In this document: piece after piece, positions 52,914-61,318 of the stretch
How the letters are laid out: each line of letters starts with the position of its first letter
How positions within the stretch are numbered: position 1 is the stretch's first letter
DNA from: Nitrospirota bacterium
Lineage (GTDB): Bacteria; JACPQY01
Direction: 5' to 3'
DNA length: 64,000 nt
NCBI GenBank assembly: GCA_016190245.1
Contig: JACPQY010000024.1
Span: 166,502 to 230,501 of the forward strand
Position numbers and translations under genes: made by a program
Notes under the pieces: generated by a model
The model's database searches: none
Seen by the model: the letters and a program-made list of their open reading frames with translations, nothing else
Told to the model about the DNA's origin: nothing

Positions 52914-53726
52914 ATGCCCTGGAGGTTCAAAGATCGGATCGTTGTCGTGACGGGCGCGTCCAGCGGCATCGGGAAGGCAACGGCCCTTGCCTTCGCCCGC
53001 CAAGGGGCGAAGCTCGGCCTCATCGCGCGCGACCAGACGGCGCTCGAAGACGTCGCCAAGACCGTCCGGGACTCAGGCCAGACGGCCGTGGTGGCGCCGG
53101 CGGACGTGACAAAACCCAAGGAACTCCAGCAGGCCATCCAAACGCTGGTGCGCCAGTTCAAGACCGTTGACGTGCTCGTCAACAACGCCGGCTACGGGGT
53201 CTACGGATATTTTCTCGAAGTCCCCATCGAGGAACAGCGTGCTCTCTTCGAGACGAACTTCTTCGGCGCGCTCCATGCCATCCTCGCCGTCATTCCGCTG
53301 ATGAAGGCGAAGAAGTCCGGGATCATCATCAACGTCTCTTCCATGGCGGGACTGAGGCCCATCCCAAAGTTCGCGGCGTACAGCGCCTCCAAGGCCGCGT
53401 TGAACTCCATTTCCGAGGCGCTTCGCCTCGAGCTCAAGCCCTATGGAATTCACGTGATGCTCGTTTGTCCGGGCACCACGGCGACCCAGTTTCAGAAACG
53501 CGCGCGCCATTTTGGAAAGAAGGCGGAACCGCGCCATCCACCCAAGGCCTTCGTGCAAACTGCGGAAGAGGTGGCCGACCTGATCGTCGAAGGCGCGGCC
53601 TCGGGGAAACGCGTCATCGTGCCGGGTCTCCTCAACTGGGTTGGCCTCCAGGTGGACCGTCTGGCGCCCAGGAACCTGTCCGACCGGCTCATCGGCCGCT
53701 TCCTCGACTTGGGACCTGATTCGTGA
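52914..53726 (+). CDS. Short-chain dehydrogenase/reductase
   Basis: 270 aa, classical SDR. TGASSGIG (13-20) binds NAD(P), NNAG follows, and the catalytic Ser, Tyr156 and Lys160 lie in VSSMAG and YSASK. The C-terminal tail is longer than minimal and hydrophobic (VIVPGLLNWVGLQVDRLAP). The substrate is not evident. It is 64 nt from the aldo/keto reductase gene and probably in one unit. The ATG lies 5 nt after a -10-like GATAGT in addition to the upstream promoter. Confidence 0.85.
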   Translation: MPWRFKDRIVVVTGASSGIGKATALAFARQGAKLGLIARDQTALEDVAKTVRDSGQTAVVAPADVTKPKELQQAIQTLVRQFKTVDVLVNNAGYGVYGYFLEVPIEEQRALFETNFFGALHAILAVIPLMKAKKSGIIINVSSMAGLRPIPKFAAYSASKAALNSISEALRLELKPYGIHVMLVCPGTTATQFQKRARHFGKKAEPRHPPKAFVQTAEEVADLIVEGAASGKRVIVPGLLNWVGLQVDRLAPRNLSDRLIGRFLDLGPDS

Positions 53727-53789
53727 GCGTGAAGGAAATCAGCGCGGGCGTTGGCCGAGCCGCGGCACGCGCACTCGAGCCATAGTCCC

Positions 53790-54758
53790 GTGCTCCACCG
53801 CCCGCTCGGTCGGACCGGACTGAAGATCTCCGAGATTGGATACGGCGCCTGGGGCATCGGAGGCACGTGGTGGGGCGGTACGGACGACATTCAGGCGCTT
53901 GCAGCGCTGAAGAAAGCCCTCGACTGCGGGATCAACTTCATCGACACGGCGCTCGTCTACGGCGAGGGCCACAGCGAACGCCTCGTCGGTCGTGCCCTGC
54001 GGGAGACGCGACTTCCGGCCATCGTGGCCACCAAGGTGCCCCCGAAGAACCGAGAATGGCCCGCCCGCAATGGCAACATCCTCGATTGTTTCCCGGCCAC
54101 GTGGGTCGTCCAGAACGCGGATAAGAGCCTCAAGCACCTCGGCGTGGAGACGATCGATCTCCTCCAGCTTCACGTCTGGCACGGCGACTGGGCCAAACAA
54201 GACGATTGGCGCGAGGCCAAGGAACGGCTTGTGCGGGCCGGGAAGATCCGCTTCTTCGGGATCTCGATCAACGACCATGAGCCCGACTCCGGTGTCGAGG
54301 TCGTGAAATCGGGCGGGATGGACAGTGTGCAGGTCATCTTCAACCTCTTCGACCAGACACCGACCGATCGGCTCCTGCCGGCCTGCGCCGAACACGGCGT
54401 GGGGGTGATTGCGAGGTGCCCGCTCGATGAAGGGGGGCTGTCCGGCCGTTTCACGTTGGAGACGACATTCCCCGCCGGCGATTTCCGGCGCTCCTACTTC
54501 AAGGGAACCCGCCTCACGGAAACCATCGAAAGGGCCGAGCAGCTCGGCTTCCTCGTCCGCGAGGAGATTCGGAGCCTCGCGCAGGGGGCGCTCAAGTTCG
54601 TGCTCAGTCACCCCGCGGTATCCACGACCATCCCAGGTATGCGCCGGCCCGATCACGTGGAAGAGAACGCGTGTGTGTCGGATGGCCGCCTCCTCAGCGC
54701 AGAGGAATTGGAGCGCCTCAAGGAGCACGCCTGGCCTCGGAACTTCTACTCGGGCTGA
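53790..54758 (+). CDS. Aldo/keto reductase
   Basis: 322 aa when started at GTG 53790, matching the family N-terminus (LHRPLGRTGLKISEIGYGAWGIGG); a TTG at 53751 is the longer alternative. The catalytic Asp-Tyr pair lies in FIDTALVYGEG, Lys in ATKV and His in QLHVW. NADPH-binding SHPAVSTTIPGMRRPDHVEENA is present. It reduces a carbonyl group with NADPH. No Shine-Dalgarno is visible. Confidence 0.85.
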   Translation: MLHRPLGRTGLKISEIGYGAWGIGGTWWGGTDDIQALAALKKALDCGINFIDTALVYGEGHSERLVGRALRETRLPAIVATKVPPKNREWPARNGNILDCFPATWVVQNADKSLKHLGVETIDLLQLHVWHGDWAKQDDWREAKERLVRAGKIRFFGISINDHEPDSGVEVVKSGGMDSVQVIFNLFDQTPTDRLLPACAEHGVGVIARCPLDEGGLSGRFTLETTFPAGDFRRSYFKGTRLTETIERAEQLGFLVREEIRSLAQGALKFVLSHPAVSTTIPGMRRPDHVEENACVSDGRLLSAEELERLKEHAWPRNFYSG

Positions 54759-54863
54759 CAGCGCCGTGGCTTGAGGCACGTCCGGAACCCTCCGAGACCC
54801 TGAAACACCTGGACAAGGAGTCCTGGTGCCACGAAAGGAAGGCAGGCCAGGACCTTGTTATGC

Positions 54864-54917
54864 GCGGGCCATCCTGGCCCGCATCTACTCATGGTCCCAT
54901 GCCCTCCGTGGCATGGG
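54864..54917. repeat. Two short hairpins in the intergenic region
   Basis: GCGGGCCA-TCC-TGGCCCGC (54864-54882) and CCCATGCC-CTCCGT-GGCATGGG (54896-54917) are perfect stems of 8 bp. No U-run follows, so they need not be terminators. They lie between the aldo/keto reductase and the convergent M17N gene in the gene-free stretch 54759-55044. Confidence 0.5.
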
Positions 54918-55044
54918 ATGGCCTGCGAAAAGCGTGGCAAGTTCAGGGTGACACTTCTAGTGTTGTCATGCTGTCCGCCACAGGCGGATTGATTCGGCAT
55001 CTCGTCGAGAGCCGAATGCACTTTCCCTTTTTCCGGATTGGGGC

Positions 55045-55674
55045 TCAGGAGGCGGCCGCGCCTGCTCCGGCTGCGGCGGGAGCAGTTTCCGGAAGAGGCC
55101 TGCCGGGGGATTCCGCCTCCTCCCATCGCGCCACCGTGACCGCCACCCTGCCCGCGAGTTCCCCCCGCGTGCGCTGGAGCGCGACGTACAGTTCATCCGC
55201 CCCACCTGAGCCGACCGCGACCATGAGCGACAGCCCCTCGAGCAGCCGCAGGTCCTTCCAGGATCCGTCGGCCAGTCCCTGAATCATGCGGTCCACGAGC
55301 CTCCCGGCCTCCGTCTCCCCGTGGAGACGGCCCGGGAGGCCGAGGATGAATCGCCGTCCCGCCAGGCGGCGCAGCGTCTCGGCGAGATACTGGTAGACCT
55401 TGAAAATGCGGTAGTAGCTGAAGTCGCGGCTCGAGCCGAGGCCGAAGAGCAGCATCGCGCGAGTGCGGAACAACCCCTCGGCCACATAGAGCAGCCGGTC
55501 TTCGGGAGCGCCCTTCACGTGTCCGTCGAGGAGAAGCCGCGACAGGCGGCCGGCCTCGTGCCAATCCACCCAACCGGCTGTGCCCTTCAAGGGGCGCTCG
55601 TCCTCGAAGAAGGGCAGGAGAAAGAGATCGGCCTCGATGTCGAAGAGGCGCTGCGGCGTCAGGACGATGCGCAC
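55045..55674 (-). CDS. Stand-alone M17-peptidase N-terminal-domain protein
   Basis: 209 aa from GTG 55674, overlapping the nusB end by 16 nt. ADLFLLPFFEDERPLKGTAGWVDWHEAGRLSRLLLDGHVKGAPEDRLLYV...RAMLLFGLGSSRDF is the N-terminal macro-like domain of leucyl aminopeptidases. The metal-binding C-terminal catalytic domain is absent. The last 30 residues are Ala/Pro-rich. Such single-domain proteins occur next to nusB/rib genes in delta-proteobacterial lineages; function unknown. Confidence 0.7.
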   Translation of the reverse strand: MRIVLTPQRLFDIEADLFLLPFFEDERPLKGTAGWVDWHEAGRLSRLLLDGHVKGAPEDRLLYVAEGLFRTRAMLLFGLGSSRDFSYYRIFKVYQYLAETLRRLAGRRFILGLPGRLHGETEAGRLVDRMIQGLADGSWKDLRLLEGLSLMVAVGSGGADELYVALQRTRGELAGRVAVTVARWEEAESPGRPLPETAPAAAGAGAAAS

Positions 55675-56111
55675 GGCTGCGTCACCTCCGACAGGACGCG
55701 ATCGAGGATCCCGTTGACAAACCGCGCCGACTCCTCCGCCCCATATTTCTTCGCCAACTCGATGGCCTCGTTGATGGCCACCTTGGGAGGGACATCCGGG
55801 GCGTACCGCAACTCGTACACGCCCAAGCGGAGCACGTTGCGATCCACGGTGTGGAGTCGCTCGATCCGCCACTTGGTGCTGGCCGCCCCGATGAGGCGGT
55901 CGATCTCCTCCTGGTGCCGCCGGACGCCCTCGACAAGATCCAGAGCGTACGTCCAATCCGCTCCCTCGCTGTAGGGCTCTGCCTTTCGCTCGGCGAGCAA
56001 GTCGCTGGGGCTCGCGCCTCGGAATTCCGACTGGTAGAGGGCTTGCAGAGCCACTTCTCGCGCTCGGCGGCGCGGGCCGAAACCCTTATGAGTGGAGTCG
56101 CCCGGGTTCAG
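55659..56111 (-). CDS. nusB: Transcription antitermination factor NusB
   Basis: 150 aa if CTG 56111 is the start. [53 protein letters not shown] and [31 protein letters not shown] are NusB signatures. The only in-frame ATG/GTG codons are at 56162 (within ribH) or 56054 (which would remove the conserved RRRARE). A CTG overlapping the ribH stop (CTGA) sits at the expected place, so an unusual coupled start is likely. It binds boxA RNA with NusE. Confidence 0.88.
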   Translation of the reverse strand: MNPGDSTHKGFGPRRRAREVALQALYQSEFRGASPSDLLAERKAEPYSEGADWTYALDLVEGVRRHQEEIDRLIGAASTKWRIERLHTVDRNVLRLGVYELRYAPDVPPKVAINEAIELAKKYGAEESARFVNGILDRVLSEVTQPCASS

Positions 56112-56572
56112 ATCTTTCGCAGCAGATTCACCATTTCGATGGCCGCCAGGGCCGCGTCCCATCCCTTGTTTCCCATTTTCGTGCCCGAGCGCTCGATCGC
56201 CTGCTCGATCGTGTCCGCCGTCACGATGCCAAAAATGACCGGCACGTCGAGGTCCTGACCCGCGCGGGCCACTCCCGAGGCTGCCTCGCCCGCGACGTAG
56301 TCGAAGTGGGGCGTGCCGCCGCGGATGACCACACCAAGGCAGATGACCGCGTCCACTTTGCGGGCCTTGGCGAATCGGCGAGCGACCACGGGGACCTCGA
56401 ACGAACCCGGCACCCACGCGACGGTGATGTGATCTTCGGTCACGCCGTGGCGCCGCAACCCTTCGAGCGCCCCGTCGAGCAGGTTCTGGGTAATGGCCTT
56501 GTTGAACCGGCCCACCACGACGGCAAATTTCAGGCCTTGTGCCGTGAGATCGCCTTCCAGAACCGTGGCCAC
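56108..56572 (-). CDS. ribH: 6,7-dimethyl-8-ribityllumazine synthase
   Basis: 154 aa. [51 protein letters not shown] (active-site His in PHFDYV) and [24 protein letters not shown] are the standard lumazine synthase motifs. It joins the RibA-derived pyrimidine with the RibB product in riboflavin synthesis. Seven nt separate it from ribBA, and nusB overlaps its stop. Confidence 0.96.
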   Translation of the reverse strand: MATVLEGDLTAQGLKFAVVVGRFNKAITQNLLDGALEGLRRHGVTEDHITVAWVPGSFEVPVVARRFAKARKVDAVICLGVVIRGGTPHFDYVAGEAASGVARAGQDLDVPVIFGIVTADTIEQAIERSGTKMGNKGWDAALAAIEMVNLLRKI

Positions 56573-56579
56573 GGGAAGA

Positions 56580-57779
56580 TCAGACGGAAAGGATGTGCCC
56601 GAGCTTTTCCTTCTTCGCCCGCAGGTAACGGAGGTTCCGGGCGTTGGAGGGGATCTCGATGGGCACTCGCTCCACGATCGTCAGCCCGTAGCCCTCGAGG
56701 CCCACGATCTTCTTCGGGTTGTTAGTCATCAGCCGCATCTTCCCCACGCCGATGTCGTGAAGGATTTGCGCGCCCATGCCGTACTCGCGCAGGTCCGCTC
56801 TGAAACCGAGCTCGTTGTTGGCCTCGACCGTGTCCTTGCCCGTGTCCTGGAGCCGGTAGGCCTTGAGCTTGTTGAGCAGGCCGATGCCGCGCCCCTCCTG
56901 ATTCAGGTAGAGCAGGACCCCCCGCGCCTCCTCGCTGATCATCTCCATGGCGCGGTGCAACTGGGGGCCGCAGTCGCAGCGGATCGAGCCGAACGTGTCC
57001 CCCGTGAGGCATTGGGAGTGCACGCGAACGAGGACCGGATCCTCCCGGCGGATCTCCCCGAGCACGAGGGCCAGGTGAACTCCCGCATCCACAAGGTTCT
57101 CGTAGGCCTGCAGGCGGAATTCGCCGTACTCCGTCGGGAACTGGGTCTCCACCTGCCGCTTGACCAAGCGCTCGTGTTCCATCCGGTAGCGAATCAGATC
57201 CGCGATGGTGCAGATCTTGACGTCGCACTTCTTTCCGAACTCTTCGAGGTCCGGCAGGCGGGCCATCGTGCCGTCCTCGTTCATCACCTCGCAGATCACA
57301 GCCAGGGGCTTGAGGCCCGCGAGCCGCGCCAGATCCACCGAACCCTCCGTCTGCCCTGCGCGGACGAGCACGCCGCCGTCCCGCGCGATGAGCGGAAAGA
57401 CGTGGCCCGGGCGCGCGAAATCCTCGGGCCGCGCACCCTCGCTCACCATCACCTGGATGGTGCGGTAGCGATCGTACGCCGAGATCCCCGTCGAGATCCC
57501 GTGCCGCGCATCGATCGAAACCGTGAAGGCCGTGGTGTTGGTGGACGTGTTCTCCGTCACCATGAGCGACAGGCCCAACTCCTTCGCCTTGACCGCCGTG
57601 ACAGGAACGCAGATGAGCCCCCGGCCCTTGCTCGCCATGAAGTTGATGGCCTCCGGGGTGACCATCTCCGCAGCCATCACGAGATCGCCCTCGTTCTCGC
57701 GGTCCTCATCGTCCATGAGGATGACCATGCGGCCCTTGCGGATCTCCGCGATGGCCTCTTCAATCGTGCAGACTGGCAT
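56580..57779 (-). CDS. ribBA: Bifunctional 3,4-dihydroxy-2-butanone-4-phosphate synthase/GTP cyclohydrolase II
   Basis: 399 aa. The N-terminal RibB half has [13 protein letters not shown] and the phosphate-binding STGISAYDR; the C-terminal RibA half has [21 protein letters not shown] (zinc Cys) and [19 protein letters not shown]. Both activities appear intact. The upstream gap is only 44 nt, too short for an FMN riboswitch. ribD and ribE are not in the window. Confidence 0.96.
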   Translation of the reverse strand: MPVCTIEEAIAEIRKGRMVILMDDEDRENEGDLVMAAEMVTPEAINFMASKGRGLICVPVTAVKAKELGLSLMVTENTSTNTTAFTVSIDARHGISTGISAYDRYRTIQVMVSEGARPEDFARPGHVFPLIARDGGVLVRAGQTEGSVDLARLAGLKPLAVICEVMNEDGTMARLPDLEEFGKKCDVKICTIADLIRYRMEHERLVKRQVETQFPTEYGEFRLQAYENLVDAGVHLALVLGEIRREDPVLVRVHSQCLTGDTFGSIRCDCGPQLHRAMEMISEEARGVLLYLNQEGRGIGLLNKLKAYRLQDTGKDTVEANNELGFRADLREYGMGAQILHDIGVGKMRLMTNNPKKIVGLEGYGLTIVERVPIEIPSNARNLRYLRAKKEKLGHILSV

Positions 57780-57823
57780 GCACAGTTCCTTTCGTGGCGG
57801 ATTCTATCAGCTAGCTCCCTGAC

Positions 57824-58507
57824 TCACAACGCGCCGCGGGGGCCGCCCACGGTCCGCTGGAACTTCAGGATCTCCCATCCCCGCTTCTCCGCCTCCCGGC
57901 GCATCAGGACCTGGGGATTGACCACTTTGGGATACCCCACCTCTTCCATAAGAGGGAGATCCGAGAGGCTGTCCGTGTAGAAGTAGCTCTGAGAGAGATC
58001 CACGTGTCGCTCCAGAGCGAACTCGCGGGCCAGCTTGGCCTTCTCAGCGCCGTAGCAGATCTGGCCGACGTGGCCGGTGATGAAACCATCGTGCAGGACG
58101 ATGCTGGAGCACAGGGCGTAGTGAACGCCGAAGAACTCCTGGAAGCGCTCCACCATGTATCTCAGGGAGGCGGTGTTGAAGACCACAAGGTGCCCCTTCA
58201 GCCGATGCTGCTCGATGATCTCCTTCGCCTCCACGAAGATGCGTGGCTTCATGTGGCGCTCGAAACACTCGTCGATGAGATCCACCACCTCGCTCGCCCG
58301 CATGCCGTGGAAGATCTCGAGCCCGTACTCGATCATCTTCTTGTAGTCCATCATGTTGAGACGGTACATGAGCTCGTACCATGCCAAACGGGCCAGGTGG
58401 GCCTCTTTCACATAGCCTTTGCGGTAGAGGTACAGCGTGAAGATCCGCCCCGTGGATTCCCGGATCACCGTGTGATCCAGATCGAAAAAAGCGGCGGTTT
58501 TCTTCAC
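57824..58507 (-). CDS. HAD-IB family phosphatase
   Basis: 227 aa from GTG 58507, with GGGGAGG 10 nt upstream. AFFDLDHTVI is the DxDxT motif, FNTAS gives the second motif, and YFYTDSLSDLPLMEEVG the last acidic pair. The helical cap with MDYKKMIEYGLEIFHGM lies between. It resembles SerB-like phosphoserine phosphatases and acyltransferase-associated HADs; substrate not certain. Followed convergently by nothing close; ribBA is 45 nt downstream. Confidence 0.85.
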   Translation of the reverse strand: MKKTAAFFDLDHTVIRESTGRIFTLYLYRKGYVKEAHLARLAWYELMYRLNMMDYKKMIEYGLEIFHGMRASEVVDLIDECFERHMKPRIFVEAKEIIEQHRLKGHLVVFNTASLRYMVERFQEFFGVHYALCSSIVLHDGFITGHVGQICYGAEKAKLAREFALERHVDLSQSYFYTDSLSDLPLMEEVGYPKVVNPQVLMRREAEKRGWEILKFQRTVGGPRGAL

Positions 58508-58726
58508 GAACGTACACCCTCCCCGCGAGGCGGCGCGGCCCGGGCACACCTCTGTGGCGCCCGCTCGGCCCGCCGGGGTCAAACCCTGTCACCTCCCGGC
58601 TCTCTTTGGTGGGCGATTATACCCGCGGAGCGGCTGATCGCAATGCCGCCGCCGGCTCTCGAAAGATCGGCCGGTCCTCGGACACGCGTTGATGGCGGGG
58701 CGGGAATCGTATAGGCTTGCAGGCAT

Positions 58727-58801
58727 GCGGGTGTAGCTCAGGGGTAGAGCATCGCCTTGCCAAGGCGAGGGTCGAGGGTTCAAATCCCTTCGCCCGCTCC
58801 A
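58727..58801 (+). tRNA. tRNA-Gly (anticodon GCC)
   Basis: 75 nt with an encoded CCA. The acceptor stem GCGGGTG pairs with CGCCCGC (one G-U), the D arm is GCTC...GAGC, the anticodon loop TTGCCAA has anticodon GCC, and the T loop TTCAAAT closes a GAGGG/CCCTT stem. It sits immediately before an integrase gene and its 3' half is the probable attachment site of the element that follows. Confidence 0.97.
58775..58801. other. Probable attachment site in the tRNA-Gly 3' end
   Basis: Tyrosine integrases commonly recombine in the T arm and 3' end of a tRNA gene. The integrase gene begins 93 nt downstream, facing the tRNA. The second copy of this end (attR) is not in the window, so the element is cut by the right edge. 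Confidence 0.4.
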
Positions 58802-58893
58802 AGATTTCAAGGGGTTGCGGCAATCCCCATGACGGACCGATTCCCCCTTGTGGCTACAGTGTGGCTACGACCGGCGAAAAAGCGGCCTTCGGG

Positions 58894-59988
58894 CTACCCG
58901 GCTTGGGCCGGAGCATGTACCGGATCGGCTCCCGTCTCACCCCGCCAGTAGGCATTGAGAACAACCCCGGCGCGTTTCAGGTTCCACGGGGACAGGTGCG
59001 CGTAGCGGAGGGTCATCTTGATGTCTTTGTGGCCGAGCAGTTCCTTGATCGTGAGGATGTCCAACCCGTTGATGGCAAGCCAAGAGGCGAAGGTGTGCCT
59101 CAAATCGTGAAAGCGGAAGTCCGGGAATCCGGCCCGCCTCCGGGCGGACACCCATGAATTCTTGAAGTTGTCGAATTCCTCCCCCTGGGGGTTGAAGAAA
59201 ACGACTTCACTCTTGATGTGATGGGGTTTCCGGGAAAGGCACTCGTACACTTCATCCGTCATCGGAACCACGCGAACCGTGCTGTTCTTAGTCCCGATGA
59301 TCTTGATCGCCCGGTTGGTGAAGTCTACCTGCTCCCACTTCATCGAAACGATTTCCCCCCGCCGCGCCCCGGTGTGAAGGGCCGTCAAGACGATGGGGTA
59401 CAGGTGGGCGGACTTGCTTGACCGGCATTCGTCCAGCAGGGTCCGGGACTCTTCCACCGTGAGATAGCGGAGCCGTCCGGGGTCACCCTTCAATGGCTTC
59501 ACCTTGTGGGCTACGCTCGTTTCAATCTCTCCCCACTCAAGGGCCTTGGTGAACAGGTGCTTCAACGTGGTCAGTTCCTTGTTGATCGTGTCCCGCTTGA
59601 TCGTCCCACCCTTCGCGCTTGCTTCGTCCATGCGTCGGGTGATGTACGTTTCGATGTCCTTCCGGGTGATGTCGGCCAACGTCCTTTTCCCGAAGCATTC
59701 CTTGAACCGGAAGAGGATGGAACGATCCCGGATGTAGCTTTCCGCCGTCTTTCGGGACTTCGACCACGATTCAAGGTATCGGTCGGCGAATTCGGCAAAG
59801 GACACCCCGGCGGGCCGTGGGTTGAGAAAGGTGAAGTCACCCGCCGCGATCTTGGCCTTGATGGCCGCTTCGGCCCTAGACGCCTCTTTGAACGACGTAC
59901 CGGCGGGTGATCGGTAGCGCTCTAGGTTCTCCCCCTTGCCGTACCACGCCTGAACCCAATACGTTTCACCCCGTTTGTACACGCTCAT
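58894..59988 (-). CDS. int: Tyrosine-family site-specific integrase
   Basis: 364 aa. A short N-terminal arm-binding-like domain (MSVYKRGETYWVQAWYG), a SAM-like core-binding domain (FAEFADRYLESWSKSRKTAES) and the catalytic domain with Arg in TGARRGEI, Lys in GTKNSTVR, HDLRHTFASW and LGHKDIKMTLRYAHLS (His and Tyr nucleophile). It integrates the element at tRNA-Gly. Its ATG overlaps the stop of the small RHH gene (ATGA). Confidence 0.93.
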   Translation of the reverse strand: MSVYKRGETYWVQAWYGKGENLERYRSPAGTSFKEASRAEAAIKAKIAAGDFTFLNPRPAGVSFAEFADRYLESWSKSRKTAESYIRDRSILFRFKECFGKRTLADITRKDIETYITRRMDEASAKGGTIKRDTINKELTTLKHLFTKALEWGEIETSVAHKVKPLKGDPGRLRYLTVEESRTLLDECRSSKSAHLYPIVLTALHTGARRGEIVSMKWEQVDFTNRAIKIIGTKNSTVRVVPMTDEVYECLSRKPHHIKSEVVFFNPQGEEFDNFKNSWVSARRRAGFPDFRFHDLRHTFASWLAINGLDILTIKELLGHKDIKMTLRYAHLSPWNLKRAGVVLNAYWRGETGADPVHAPAQAG

Positions 59989-60179
59989 GGAGTCTCCCCT
60001 TTCTTGGCTTGCTTGAACGGCCGCCGACACGTCGGGCACGTACCAAGGAAGGACAGGACCGCCCGGCGCATCACCTCCGACGCTGATACCCCCATGTCCT
60101 TCGCCGTCCGCCTCACAAGGTCAAGCTCACTCTCACGGATTTGAAAAGCCGTCAAGGTGTAGCCTTGTTTCTGTTTCAT
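59985..60179 (-). CDS. Small ribbon-helix-helix protein with a Cys-pair knuckle
   Basis: 64 aa. A beta-helix-helix N-terminal half (GYTLTAFQIRESELDLVRRTAKDMGVSASEVMRRAVLSFLG) is typical of ribbon-helix-helix repressors. It ends CPTCRRPFKQAKKG, a CxxC that could hold half a zinc site. It is probably an excisionase-like or regulatory partner of the integrase, which it overlaps. Promoter and operator lie right upstream. Confidence 0.6.
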   Translation of the reverse strand: MKQKQGYTLTAFQIRESELDLVRRTAKDMGVSASEVMRRAVLSFLGTCPTCRRPFKQAKKGETP

Positions 60180-60185
60180 GGGGAC

Positions 60186-60214
60186 AGCATATTATAAACC
60201 CGCTTATATGTCAA
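60186..60214 (-). promoter_or_regulatory. Promoter and operator of the integrase operon
   Basis: On the minus strand TTGACA (60214-60209), 17-nt spacer, TATGCT (60191-60186), then 6 nt to the ATG. The spacer is an inverted repeat, TATAA-N6-TTATA (60193-60208), a suitable operator for the RHH protein. A leaderless transcript is predicted. Confidence 0.65.
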
Positions 60215-60404
60215 GCCCCCCCCTTCGGGACGCCTTGTGACACGGAAACTTCATCCAAGGCATCCGGTGGCGCGTCGTTCGCGCCCTTCCCCTTTCACCG
60301 TGTATCGTGGTCTGTCCGTGCCTTGCAAGTGGAGTGAACGCCACTGGATCGGAAAGTGGGTGGAAGTTGCATCTTGGGGGGCGTTTCTTACTTGGAAAAC
60401 GGCG

Positions 60405-60746
60405 CTATGGGGTGGATTTTCCCTTGTCCTGTACCGGATTCACGCGGGCGGTCTCATCAAGGAATTGTTCCTCTTCTCTCATCTGCTCATACACGCTCTT
60501 TCTCCCCAGAGACTTGAAGTCAAGCGGCTTCGCTTTAAACCCCTCCCGATCCTTCGGCTCCCGCGCCCGCTTTTCGATTCTCGCCGCCAAGACCTTCGCC
60601 GCCGCCACGCGCGTGTTCCCATTTCCTTCGGTCAACTCAAGCATCAGCTCGTCAGCCAACACCATGGCCTTGCTCCAGTCGCCGGTCTTATGCGCTTTGC
60701 GAAGTGCCCGACGCAATCGCTCTCTCACGCCTTGAGGTTGTGTCAT
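60405..60746 (-). CDS. Hypothetical element protein
   Basis: 113 aa, helical and highly charged, no hydrophobic helix. ELMLELTEGNGNTRVAAAKVLAARIEKRAREPKDREGF is in the middle. GGAGGAG 4 nt before the ATG supports a real gene. Not recognised; 16 nt after the resolvase-like gene (minus strand order). Confidence 0.5.
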   Translation of the reverse strand: MTQPQGVRERLRRALRKAHKTGDWSKAMVLADELMLELTEGNGNTRVAAAKVLAARIEKRAREPKDREGFKAKPLDFKSLGRKSVYEQMREEEQFLDETARVNPVQDKGKSTP

Positions 60747-60761
60747 GTATCTCCTCCGGTT

Positions 60762-61064
60762 TCACCTTTCAGTGTTTGGGGCTGATTCGCCCACGTCCAC
60801 CGCTTCCGGTTCCTTCCCGTAATCCCGCCACCGATGGATGATCCGCTTGAAGCCTGGGGGGCAAGGGTAGGCCGCGAAGGTTTCACGTTCATCGAGGGAG
60901 GGTAGCCGGTTCGCCTTCACCTGGACGAACAGCCCCCCGGTCCCGTTCACCGCCACCACGTCCACAGCGCCATGGGATCCGGCGCTACGGATGCAACGGT
61001 ATCCTTGCGCCTCAAGGTAACGGATCGTCCTGTATTCCAAGCGTCGGCCCTTGGCGTAGCTCAT
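60762..61064 (-). CDS. Holliday-junction-resolvase/restriction-fold-like nuclease
   Basis: 100 aa from ATG 61064. KGRRLEYRTIRYLEAQGYRCIRSAGSHGAVDVVAVNGTGGLFVQVKANR shows a PD-(D/E)xK pattern with Asp in AVDVVAV and Gln-x-Lys in FVQVKAN, with Gln in place of the usual Glu. This suits a small phage or element nuclease of the Hjc/VRR type. Divergent from the 56-aa gene at 61130. Confidence 0.6.
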   Translation of the reverse strand: MSYAKGRRLEYRTIRYLEAQGYRCIRSAGSHGAVDVVAVNGTGGLFVQVKANRLPSLDERETFAAYPCPPGFKRIIHRWRDYGKEPEAVDVGESAPNTER

Positions 61065-61094
61065 GGGTTGATTCCGTTGATCCGCCGCGGCGGA

Positions 61095-61123
61095 TTGACC
61101 GCGCAAGCGTGGGGGCATAGAAT
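61095..61123 (+). promoter_or_regulatory. Promoter of the 56-aa basic protein gene
   Basis: TTGACC (61095-61100), 17-nt spacer, TAGAAT (61118-61123), then 6 nt to the ATG. Leaderless transcription is predicted. Confidence 0.65.
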
Positions 61124-61129
61124 TGCAGC

Positions 61130-61300
61130 ATGAAGAACGGGAAGGCCAAGCGTAGGAGAATCCCCCGCTACGGGCGCACCTACAAGGAATCTCTCGCCAT
61201 CAAGCGGATGTTGGACAAGCTCCCCGTGGTCCGGTACCGCACGTGGAAGGAAGCCTTCACGCCGGAGGAATACAAGCTCTGGCGCAAGACCGCCCGGTAG
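61130..61300 (+). CDS. Small basic protein
   Basis: 56 aa, MKNGKAKRRRIPRYGRTYKE..., with EEYKLWRKTAR at the end; nearly half Lys/Arg and aromatic. It sits 18 nt upstream of a RelE-like gene and may be its antitoxin or a DNA/RNA-binding partner. A well-defined promoter supports it despite its length. Confidence 0.55.
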   Translation: MKNGKAKRRRIPRYGRTYKESLAIKRMLDKLPVVRYRTWKEAFTPEEYKLWRKTAR

Positions 61301-61318
61301 GTCTCGCCCTTTCCTCGC

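Noticed and set aside
54864-54917. Rho-independent terminators
   Set aside because: Stems are good but no U-tract follows either hairpin on either strand.
57780-57823. FMN riboswitch upstream of ribBA
   Set aside because: Only 44 nt separate ribBA from the HAD gene and no RFN-type pairing is visible.
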